Shown: in pieces, positions 39,085-50,669 of the stretch | How positions within the stretch are numbered: position 1 is the stretch's first letter | How the letters are laid out: each line of letters starts with the position of its first letter | Source: Rhynchonema sp. JSB1_4 | Taxonomy: Eukaryota > Nematoda > Chromadorea > Monhysterida > Xyalidae | Length of the DNA stretch: 64,000 nt | Reading direction: 5' to 3' | NCBI GenBank assembly: GCA_030248065.1 | Contig: JASAMV010002196.1 | Coordinates: forward strand, 1-64,000 | Program-made: the position numbers and the translations under genes | The notes under the pieces: model-generated | The model's input: the letters and a program-made list of their open reading frames with translations, nothing else | What the model was told of the DNA's origin: nothing | Databases searched by the model: none

Positions 39085-42000
39085 TCATCGATTTATCCTG
39101 GACACCGAACCTCGAGGGCTTTTCGACACGGAAGGCCGCGGACTTTTTGACGCAGTCTTTGCGCCCCTCTTGGCGGCTGCTGGCGCCGGCCCTTTCGCAT
39201 TGGCTTTCCCAGCCGGTGCGGCCTTGCTTCCGGAGGGGGTGCCGGCCTTGGACCCCGCTCCTGTCGGGGGTTTAGTGCTGTCTGCGGCTTTGGACCCCGA
39301 CGCAGGAGCGGGTTTATTGTCCGGCGCCTTAGATGATCCAGGCAGTGATTTGTGCTCAACCCGAGGCGACCTGGAGCCCGACATTGAGGCCCTTCGATCA
39401 GGGGCGGTCACTTTGAGTGTCGCTGGGATGGCTGGCCTTTGTTCGCTGGATGGCGTCGTTTTGATTTTCGGCTGTTTTTCGTGCGGAGGACTGATCTGAT
39501 GATGTGTGGTGGGCGGGTTGAATCCGCCACGTTCAGACCGCGGAGACGTGATCGGACTGGCTCGACTCGACGTGGGACTTTGTGACGAACCGTGTGTTGA
39601 GCCACCGTTACCGCCTTGACTGCTGCCCGCCTGCAATACGCGATCGGGGTTTGTAAACCGTATCACAAACCAACAACCGGCCATTTTTTGATACTCATGA
39701 TGCTTCTGAAACCGTGCCCCTATCATATCCGTTATACATACCCATATGAATCTGGCATGAACAAGTAAAGCAACAACAATTATATCCTAACCTCATCGTG
39801 TTCATTGCCCTCAGCGAGAAGCATCATTTTTTCGTGCTCCCTCAACGCCGCCTTTTGTTCTTTCAGCTGTTTGGCTTGCAGCAGATGAGCGTTGTACCGT
39901 TCCCATTCCTTCTGATAGAGTTCGTAGCGCTCTTTCGGGTCGTTAACTATAAATATTGACCAGAATTGGAGCATGTTAGAGGCATCAAGCACATGTTTGT
40001 GAGTTGTTTAAGAGGCGAAATGGAAGCGAAATATGAAACTATAGTGACCCGCAGTGACGCTATGCGCCTAAGTCGAAGTATACGCACTGTGTGTGTTGAG
40101 TAGAGTAACGGTGAAGTTTCGAGAGTGGATGACAGTGGAACTGGCAGCGGCAAACTATATGACCCAAAATGACCCACACTGCAGAAACTGAAGAGAACAT
40201 GATTCATGAAGGAAACGGAATCAAGGGTAAAGGCAGCCACTCTCAGGAAATTTTCGTTTTTTGCTCTGTTCTGCTGTGTGAGCCCAAATCTATCTGCTAG
40301 AGAAGCGTGATAATCCCGTCGAAGATAACGTTTGTCCAAGGTTTAAGAGTGCAATCTGACCACGTATTTAAGTGTGCGACCCAAGAGAATAATTACAAGA
40401 AAGCCTTCGTGTACTTATCGTCTTTCTCTTCATGTGGAGAGGTGTGTTCGTAACTGCGAACGAGCAGTGCGTTTTCATTGAAATTGCGTTTAATATTTTA
40501 AGGTGCAGTTTTTCGTGCAGTTTTAAGTAGAGTTGTGCTGATATTCCCAGTTAATGTACAGGTAACCAGTTAGAGTGTCCACACTAGAGACCACAAGAAT
40601 ACAAGAATCGATGAGAATTGGTTTCACCTTTGCGGGCTGCTGGAAAATAAATGGAGTTAGCGACCGAATTTAAATGAGCAACTTGTTATTTTTGTTACAC
40701 AGTTTCAATCTAAACGTTAAGCGAACTTGGGTTGAACACAGAAAGCGGTTAATATTTTTCAAATCACTTAATACGGAAACCGGAACTATTTCCGTGTTCC
40801 GGAAATAAATGAATTTATTTTGCTTGGATTATTTCCACGTTCCGGTTTCCGTGTTCAACCTAAGTCCGCAGTAAGAAAAAATATTGTGATTTGCTGTTCC
40901 AGTTAAGTCATACCTAAGCTGAAATCGACGGCTTGTCGCTTCGGTTTTGGTCGCGGGCTGCGGCGTTTTGCTGCAAAAAGATGGAAGCTCGGCGACGATA
41001 AAAATTTCGAAAAAAACACGATTGGAAAAGAAAACAGCTCGAGAACGAACGTTTAGGCGGAGACGGTGGTGGGGTTGGCGGAGGAAGCTCCTGAATCTGC
41101 GGTGGCTCGTTGTGCATGTAGACTGGAATGGAAATTTGGGCACATTGGAAAAGGAAAAATACAGTAACACAGACAATATAGAAAACAATTGTCAAACCTG
41201 GCGGGTAGTAGCTGAACAACGCGTCGCTTTGTTCGTTTATAACAATGTCATTGAGTAATTCATCGTTGACGGGCACTACGGTTGCGTATTCTGAGAGATT
41301 TTCTTAACATTTTCTAAAATTATTTCTATTTTGTATTCAATGCAAAGCATAATAATTTTAAATCTAATAATAGCAATCAACAGCTTCCAAACCAAAAGGC
41401 TCATCATTTTCCTCATCACTCGCGAGCAAGTCGACCAGCATTAGCGGGACGCACTCAACTTGCTCGATGCCGCGGTTGCCCTGAAACATGAGATAGCGTA
41501 TTTAACCTGGAGATAACTGGACGAAAAAATATACAGAAAGTTAATATCAAACTTGGTGATCAGATGTGACTTGCCTTTGTGGCGCATGATTCTTGCACTC
41601 ACTAATTTATTTTAGCTTTATTATGTAGCTATTCATAAACTCGTGGAACATCTTTTACACTGGACGAAATTATCTGCATCGCTAAATTTCGTAATATACT
41701 TTATTCAAAAAGGTCACGGGACCAAGTCAGATCAGACGTCTGATCCGGTCACAAAGTTTGGTATCGCTCATAAGGTTTTGCTGATCACAAAATGAAAGTG
41801 TGGCGACTTACGGTTGGCGTGAGCACCGATGGCTTTCTTTGTGGAGCAGCAACTGAAAAGTGGAGGGGTGTGACTCTGCACGACATTCAACTTTGACACA
41901 GTTATAGTCCACAACCATTCAGAATCTTTGCGCGTTGCTTGAATCGTAAAGCGCGAAACGCAGTGCTTCGCCGTGGACCGAAAGTGATCTAATTCGTATG

Positions 42001-45000
42001 ACAAGATCGCAGAGAACCTGCCATACAACCTGCAGGTCAATTCCAGCACAGGGATTCGGGCTCTGCGATTCAGGCTACGCACAGGTAAAAATTCTGAATT
42101 TGTTGATGTTATACTACAGAAAAAGGGGTTTTTATCTTAATGTCTGCGAATGGCAACATTTTTAAGTAGAATTGTTTGAAGATGCAAAATGGTAAACGAA
42201 CGATTCTGATTGCTCTCGCTGTGGGCGGTCTCGAACTTGACGTCGATCTTCTCCTCTTTGTCGCTGATCGGATCCGGCGTGGGAACACGAGGCGGCGGGG
42301 ACGGCGTGGGAGCGGGTGTCGGTTCGCGCAGTTTTGGCAGCTGGAAAAAAGTCACCGCCTCCGGTTATTGTGCGTGAGTATGACTCGTATTCGTCGGTTC
42401 AGAGGAACTATCCTAGAGTAACTTGACAGGACTGAAGATTGAAACCAGCAATTGCAGTTCGGTAGTTGTTAGACACACAGTGTTGTATTGTAGATAACTC
42501 TGCAGTACATCAACATCATACAACTCAGCCTGGGCTTTGAGTCACCCTGCTCTAAAAATCGCCTTTTCCAAATTTGTCCGTCCACCATCAAACAGTGGGG
42601 TCGTTTAGAAATCAAAATGTCAGGATGCCGGATGCTCAAAATCAAATTTTTTGGATACACCCAAAATGAAAATCTCGGATACCAGGGGGTGCCTGCCCCC
42701 AAAAAATAATAAATATATCGGATGCCCGGGGAAGGTGTTTAAAAAAGGCGATCTTCTGGTGGAAAATTGGGTAAAATCGGTGCCGGAAGAGTTAAAATGG
42801 TCATTTTTAGGGACTATGCGTGCGTCAGCAAGCGATTTTGAGCATTTTAGAGATAAAATGATCGACTTTTACGGTTTTCGGAAAAACTGTAGGGCAGGAT
42901 TCCCCTGGACAAAAGGTCAGGTTGCCGGATACCGCTGGGTGAGAACATCAAGATACCGGATTCTAGGGGGTGACCCCTCCCCTCTAGTCTAACGACACTA
43001 CTGACCTCAAAGTCCGGATTCTCATTCTTCTCAATGGCTGACGTCACAATCGTATCCATCAAATTCGGCATCATTGAAGGATTCTCCAGCTCTTTGATGC
43101 CGTACTTTTCTCCAACGTTCTTCATCAGATTGTTCACCGTGATTCTGCAATCAAGCAGACAGTGATAATGGCATGCATCCATTGACGGCAGTTTGCTGTC
43201 AGTCAACTCTCAGATCAAGTTTTTTACGCATCACCATTACGCATGACAATATACACACAGTACCTATGTATATTAAGGTAAAGTGGCCAGGATTATCCGC
43301 GTTATTATTGTTTTTGGGTGTCACTGCGATGAAGTGATTTCGCAATGTCAATGATATGTCACCCTTGAATCGAACTGTGACGAATACAGTCGATGAGGTA
43401 GTGTTTGCACATAGAACGATGCCCTTGTGGACGTGGTTCGTGGTCATTATGTTGAAATTGAGTTTTTGGACCGATTTACCACGAGTCCGAAGTTGGTCAC
43501 GAAACATTTGTGTGGTAAATCGGTCGAAAAGACTCAAATTCAACACAATCGACGAGGTAAAAACCACGTTCAAATCAATCCCATGCGCACTCACTTCTTT
43601 CCACCGAACCAAATCTGCGTGTTGCCCGTATTCTCCACCGGTCTGCCGATGTGATGCAGTTTCTGTACGTAGTCGCTCGCAACCTCGATTGCAATTGTGG
43701 TCAAAGCCAGCCCGATTGTGATGTAGAAGAGCGTAACAACCAGGAATTCTTCTCTGGAAAAAGCGAAAGGCAGCAATTTTCGCATTTATGTACAGTATGT
43801 CTAATGTGAAGCCTGCGAATTGGTGGTGCATGTGGATCTGACCGCTTCACCAGTGTACAGCTATGTATGTATACAACTACTGCATCCAGCTGAGGCTGAG
43901 CCTGCAATGCATGTCAGCTTGTGTGTGCTTGACAGATTTTGTGTAGCACGCTCAGGCGCGTCAACGTGCCGTTATACATTTCAGGTTCAGTCTGGCATTA
44001 TGGGCCGAAACTGCATCCGCACAGGTCTAACGCAGTGCATGCCCACCGGGCTAAATCATATCGTCATTGATCAATCGTCTTTTGTGCAAATTACGTCCAC
44101 ACAAGCCAGCACCCAGTGCACTTTATCAATCAGCCTAGGGTAGAATTGAAGCTGGAGCACTGTGAATGGATCCCCTATGAAGGTGCTAGACACTTGTCTG
44201 ATCTACCCAGAGACCATAAATTATAAAAAAAAAACAGCTAACCGTTTCGGCACCATGTCGCCGAGTCCGACGGTTGTGAGCGTGACGAAATTGAAGTACA
44301 ACGCCGTCCAGAATGTCATGTCCGGTTCGTACAACGGCAGCATACAACCGCCGACACAGACGTAGATGAAGAACGATAAGAGCACCATTGCTGCAACAAA
44401 GCATGTAGTACAATAGAAGTTGGACAATTTGGCTCCGTGGAAAGTTGTTGTTCATGCATCGGTATAATAATTGTTCCCGTTTGGGTTGACAAGACATGCG
44501 GATATGGTTTGCCTTTGAACAGGAATAAGAGACGTTGAAATGTTGAAATTTAGGTACATATGTATGTATGCGCAGTAATCATTCAATATCAGGACTATAA
44601 CGCTCTGATAAGTATGCATGCCGGGGAACGCATACTCATATACAGTAGTTCATAAATTGGGGGGTTGTTTTATTCGGGAAGGATGCAGAAGATCGTAAGA
44701 TTGAAGGATTCCATTCCAAGCATCTGAGAACTGAGATCCAACTCACTTAGACATACCGTGCGTCCTCCAATCCCAGTTTGATGGACTTATCCTTCTTCGA
44801 GCACCTTCAATACACTATTGGAGCTTATGTACTTTTGTGTTTTTGCCACTCGATTTTGCACAACAATATCTCTGACAAGATGCACCGTTTGAGCGCGATG
44901 TTGATGGAAAACGTATACACCCTATTCGAGCATTTGAACATGACAAATGTACGAACCTGTTTGAAGAGCAGAAGAGTATCCCTCCGGATCTTCTTCCTCC

Positions 45001-46320
45001 TCTTCTTCACCCTGTTCCTCTCCTTCGTCCTCCATCTCGATCGCTTCGTCTTTAGGTGGTTCTGCGGATGGTTGAAAATCTTTGTGTTTACTCCGGTCAT
45101 ACAGCATCCATGTGCACTGACGGAGGCCTCGCTAAACCAGAGTTGCACACAAAAAAAGTGACGTTGGAGACACCCCTTACCCTCATCATGTAAAGTGCAC
45201 TGTACTGGGCATAAGAGCAAGCAGTCACACACGATGTCTTTCGAAAAAGCGTAACAAGACTAAGACATTGTGCGCACGGACCATCGGGACTCAACGTGGT
45301 CGCCTGTTCGTCTGATAGCACCGATGTGGCCAAACATTGTTCGTCGCTCGGTTTGTTCGAATCGTCCAACTTGCCGGCACTGTCCTTTCTCTTCGTCTTC
45401 TTCTTCGGCCGCTTCTGTCTCGAACAGACGTGATGCCGGACGGCCTATGAAGAAAATGTGGTTTTAAAAAGTTTGTCTTTAAAGTTCAAGTTTCAAATTT
45501 CGCGCCAATCTGAGAGCGCGACGAACCTTGAGCATGACTTTGGCCTGCACCCAGAGCTTCTTGCCGACTTCCATCAGGAATTTGCCCACATTCGCGATGG
45601 CCATCATCGTCAACGGGATGCCGACCAGGCCGTACATTATGCAGAACAACCTGCCGATCGTTGTCACCGGCACCACGTTACCGTAACCTGTGAGTGGAGG
45701 GAAGTGGAGGGATCAGCGCGGAAGATCTTATTAATCAAAAAGTGAAGAATAGTACAAACAGCAATATCCCAAACCTATGGTGGTGATAACAGTGAATGTG
45801 AAGAGTATAGCAGCGCCGAATCCCCACTCGGTATTGTTGAATGCTGGCTCCATGAAACATTGGAGTAATGAGGATGAGTTGGCCAACTGTAGTGAGTCCC
45901 TGAAATTATGAAAATGATCATTTATCGCGCAAATCGAGAAGTACATCGGTACGCATCCGAGAAGTGCCTAAACGGTGGATAAACTTTACTGATTTTTTCC
46001 ATTTGAGCAACTCATAGCAATTACCTCAAAATGGATCTCTGAATCACCCTGAATAACGCGCGCAAGTTCATGTCATGTTTCATGACAACCTACCGAGGCC
46101 AGTCAAACATTGTTGAAATAGTCTCTGCTACATAATGTTTATACCTGATACAGGGTCTGTTCACATCGAGCCACGGTTCGGCGAGTTGTTCTGCTTGTTC
46201 TTCGATTATCCTGTCCTCGGTGTCGTCCACTTCCAACCACATGAACACCAGGGCCCCAATCATCATATAGACCAACGCCGCCAACGCCAGCGCAACGTGC
46301 ACCAGCGAGGACTTGTTCTT
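39085..46320 (-). CDS. Two-pore-domain potassium channel (TWK/K2P), 16 exons seen, N terminus missing
   Basis: Exons: 46145-46320, 45775-45899, 45527-45687, 45181-45444, 44957-45131, 44243-44390, 43595-43753, 43006-43144, 42202-42340, 41812-41852, 41393-41480, 41198-41275, 41051-41122, 40914-40970, 39792-39946, 39085-39630. All phases match; 2523 nt encode 840 residues. TM1 is VHVALALAALVYMMIGALVF. Pore 1 filter is TTIGYGN (98-104), then TM2. TM3 is about 302-320. Pore 2 filter is TTVGLGD (339-345). TM4 is FYITIGLALTTIAIE, followed by IWFGGKK. These make a dimeric background K+ channel of the plasma membrane. The TM2-TM3 loop is very long (about 165 residues), basic (KRPKKKTKRK) then acidic (EEEEEEDPEGY). 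The C tail (about 490 residues) has Pro-rich PPPTPPPSPP, a coiled NDPKERYELYQKEWERYNA and a Ser/Ala/Lys/Pro-rich end. The first exon with the ATG was not found; it may lie in the 46.3-59.7 kb stretch. Confidence 0.93.
40721..40869. mobile_element. Palindromic MITE related to 13165-13344 (149 bp)
   Basis: Ends GCGAACTTGGGTTGAACAC and GTGTTCAACCTAAGTCCGC, with TTCCGG/CCGGAA words inside. Shares the GCGGACTTAGG end with the 13 kb copy. Lies in intron 14 of the potassium channel gene. Confidence 0.65.
43988..44139 (+). repeat. Dispersed repeat copy (GGCATTATGGGCCGAAACTG)
   Basis: Matches, in reverse, the stretch 33427-33565, including GGGCCGAAACTGCAT, GTGCCCAC-like and TATTGATC blocks. Lies in intron 6 of the potassium channel gene, between exons 43595-43753 and 44243-44390. 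Nature unknown. Confidence 0.65.
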
Positions 46321-49300
46321 CTGAAATGTTGTTGAAATCTTTTTTGTTGGTCACCAGGATTCGCCCATATTCTGAATTGTGCAATGTGTTTGTTTGTTTC
46401 GACCTGCTTTCGCAAACGAATGATGCACCAGGTCATCGTCAGCGCGAACGCACCAGATGACTCCGAAACACAAGTCAGTTGCTGGTGTTATGATCGCGTG
46501 AAACTCCACTACTCGTGCAGACGCACAAGCGTTGCCAAGGGATGGACGCGTTCATTCGATATCCCACACAGGTCCCATGTTTTCTTCATGAGGTCTCAGA
46601 CGATAAATGTGACCATTGTACGACCATGAACTCATGGATGATCAAAACTTCCAGTTTCCACATAATAACCTGAATTTCCTTTATCCATTTTGGTTTCGGC
46701 GTATACCGTCGATTACCAACTGCGAACATAATTTCAGTGTAAAAATTCCTGCTAGGCGAAGCACATTTGTGCAAAAATAAATTGTCTTTGAATCGGCATA
46801 ATATTGCTTATGAACCATTGGGGGTTGGCAGTATATAGATCTGTGAATTAACAACTTTTTCAACTTCAAATGTTTCTTCAGAAGCGCAGACAGCCCCAGA
46901 TTACGACCTCGAAGGAGCCAAGCAGACTGTGCAATGGCTTATGTATTAGACACGGAAGGTCCCCGATGCATAAAAACAGTCTGTTACCGTTACAGAAACA
47001 GAAATACACGGTGATTAAGACCAAGGGGAAGTGAAACTCCGCATGAAACAGATAGTTTAAGCCAGGCTGGCAACATGACGTGCAAGCAAAGGATTTTGAT
47101 TTCCAAAGCAGCACTACGCCCTGGCAAAATTTTGCATCTGATTGCCTTTTGTACAAAACGAGAGTGATTGAAGCACTAAGAGTAGTGCTGTGGGCATAAA
47201 CTTTCATATAAGTCGTGTCTTATAGTGACTCCGCGATATTATCATTGTCCAACAGTGAACTGACAGGCACGTTAAGCTTCAGTTTCAAATTAACATACAT
47301 ATGTATACTGTGCGTGCGCAAGCCAGCCGTGAATGGAATAAGCTCTTCGAGTCTAAAACCGGGGCCGTGGGGTCGGTCCGAGCTTTACGCAGGGCGCGCT
47401 GCTAAAACAGGGACACAGACGCAACAGTTTTTGAGTCAGACAAACCTCCGCAACACGCATGACAGAAGTCTTGTTTGCGCACAGTGTGTGCGTATGTGCG
47501 CACTGTGCGTATTTACGAATGGGTAGGTATATGTATGTACATACAATGTGTACGTTATGTGTGTTTGTGCATACCTTACAGCTGCTGTCAGGATATCATA
47601 GTGCGCGCGCGGAATGGTGGCCCATTCTTGCAAAAGTTGTGCGTGCGCGCGCGCCCCCGAAACATGTGCGCATACATGAATACAATACAGAGAGAGGGAG
47701 GGAGGGAGATGGTATCACGCAGCGCAGAAGATACGCACGATACGCGGCACGGGGCCACGATGGGTCCGATAGACCGGCATTTTGGTGCAGTACTTTGGAG
47801 CTGGGAAGGGTGGGACTTAAAAGTTGGAACTTTTATTTTAAAAAAGTGCGACTTCGAACTTGCGGACATCTGAAATCAATTCCATTTCAACGAACCACAG
47901 AACTTTTTTCGTCCTATGTCTCTAACCTGTACCCTATAGTATGCATTTCTATACTTAACCATCCGACTATGCACGCGTGTGTGCCGGTACACTTTATGAA
48001 AAAGTGCAGTGCTCCCGCAGCCGGGTGCGTGCATGCCCTCGGGGGATTACCGACCCGACACGGCCGCAAAGGAACAACTAACTCTCCGGTTGCCACTAAC
48101 GCGAGCGAACCCCAGAAATGCTAAGTATACGTACATGCATATCAGAAAAAGTGACCGATTCTGCTTCTTGCGCGAATGCCCCGATCAGTATGAGCGTATT
48201 TTTTGCGTCACTTTGAAAAACTTTGCGTCACGTCTGAAGCTCGACAAGCTCATCTAAGGGGCGCGGCAGATGAGCTACCACAAAAATATTCCACTTGTTT
48301 TTTTTTCGGAAAGAAATCTGACTCAAACATGAAAATATCGTGGTTATCGCACCTACCGAAATGAGAAGATACTGGTCTCGTGAACCAACAAACGACAAGA
48401 TAGCAAAGTGGAAGAGAGCTAAGAGACCAATCTAGTTAATGACTGTGTTCCTTAGGTCATGCCCAGCTGCACTATCACTGCGCGCAATTTCAAAAACGGA
48501 ACGTGCGAAAATAACAATGAAGCGGCAGTGCAGTGCTGTCAGTTGAGGTGCTGCCAAAATAGCAAACAAACGGCCGTAAAAATGGCGCTTCACTGACTGT
48601 GACGTTTGGATCATTTTAATGTACCATTTCGGGGGTGCACCTGAATTGCATCTACTCAAAGACATAATGGGTGCCTTCCATGTCCCAAAATAGTGCATTC
48701 GTACGCCGCTGGAACAATGTGGTACCCGGGAACGTAACAGCGATTAGTTTCTGCTGTCAAACAAGCAAGAGGGATCATAAATTTTCGGGCCGGGGCTCAC
48801 GTTAATAGCGCATAGGCTCGACTTGGCCGTACACCGATCCATGGCTTGTGTACATAATACCATACAATGTAACATGACGTACCTACGTACATACATACTG
48901 TATACCTTACCTTGGCGGGCCGACTTTTTGAAGTGGCACGGATTTTGCGGATTAAGAAGTTCCTCACGTTTTTTTCGGTCTTTCGTATCTATTCAATTTC
49001 GTACTTCTAACGTACTGTATCAAGAGCATTTTGATGATGATGCCGGCACAAAAGAACTGAATTTTGAAAACAACAGGCGCGTGCAAGCAGGCATACATGG
49101 AGCGCACTGAGGGTCCGCTAGCCCGTTTCACTTTTGGGGTTTGCCACTAATGTTTAAATCAGGGGTACATATATGCCTTAACATGCAGTATGCCATCAGC
49201 GATTGATAAAAGTTACATGCAGTAGTGCATGCAGAACTTCGATCCGCAATCCAGGTTCCAACAAAACAATAGTGGGGCCTTGGAAACAGTCAGCTGTCAT

Positions 49301-49827
49301 GTTCCGTGCACGTGCATGCATTATAGAAACACGGAACGTGCGGAACAAGGATTGGGAAACAATATGTTTCAGGCTGTTTCATTTAAATCGGGATCATAGT
49401 GCTTGGGCAGAGAAACAAAATGAAAAAAATCAAAGGGTCCTCAGGAACCCGAGAAGAACCGTCCACTAAAGCAGTGCACGCTCACAGAGCCACGTGCCAG
49501 GCGAAACAATAGAAATGTTTGAGACTTTCGCAAAACATGATTCTGCAATGTAGCTTAGGCATGGTTACTGCGCAGTTGGACCGTGTAGGTACATACATCG
49601 GGTACATTGGATGGACACTGATGTGCACCTGGACCCTTTCGTTAACCACAAAGACCATATTCTGTATTTTTACGGGAGCGATCGAGTCCAACCAGGGTTT
49701 TTCAAGAACCGAGAGAGTTTTAAAATAGGCGCCCACCTCTCTTGAAACACGGTGCAGACTAAATGCCAATTTATGACTCTTCAAACAGAGCTAATGCAAA
49801 GAACTGGTATCGTGCTTCACGTATTAC

Positions 49828-50166
49828 GTACAGTTCCGGGTGCAATTCTAGGCTGAAAGTTGAAGTCGCGTGCACGCGCGTGCACGCGACATCCTGGTGC
49901 TAAAACATAGGCAGCGCACGCGCAAAACTTCGCGTGCACGCGCGTGCACGTGCGTGCACGCAAAGTTGCTTCGACTTTTGCCTATACTTTGCACTGTTTC
50001 GCACGCGCGTGCACGCGAAGTTACTTCGACTTTTGCCTATACTTTGCACTGTTTCGCACGCGCGTGCACGCGAAGTTACTTCGAATTTTGCCTATACTTT
50101 GCACTGTTTCGCACGCGCGTGCACGCGACTTCAACTTTCAGCCAAGAATTGCACCCGGTACTGTAC
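49828..50166. repeat. GC-rich foldback with three 55-bp tandem units
   Basis: Inverted ends GTACAGTTCCGGGTGCAATT and its match AATTGCACCCGGTACTGTAC enclose repeats of GCACGCGCGTGCACGCG. Between them, a unit with CCTATACTTTGCACTGTTTC recurs at 49981, 50036 and 50091, a period of 55 bp. The terminus resembles that of 1890-2199 (AGTACC), so this is a second member of that family. Confidence 0.8.
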
Positions 50167-50357
50167 ATACTGTATGTACAGTATGTAAACTACGGCAGAG
50201 AACCATACGCCCATAAACATGCACTCTCGTTCTGTTACTTGTTCAAGCATATGAGTGGAGCATTGAGATTAGAATTAACAATAAGACTAAGAGGGACTAC
50301 AGGACCTGGCAAGTTTGAATATTTATGGTTGATGTCAAATGGGAAAGCGGAACTGAT

Positions 50358-50669
<312 letters not shown>

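Noticed and set aside
39170..39499. 109-codon plus-strand ORF rich in Ala and Gly
   Set aside because: Shadow of the Ala/Pro/Ser-rich last exon of the potassium channel on the other strand.
42651..42992. 113-codon plus-strand ORF inside a potassium channel intron
   Set aside because: Antisense to the gene, no domain; the intron has transposon-like low-complexity blocks but no clear termini.
47459..48124. 221-codon plus-strand ORF
   Set aside because: No signal peptide, domain or splice context; overlapping frames on both strands are similarly open.
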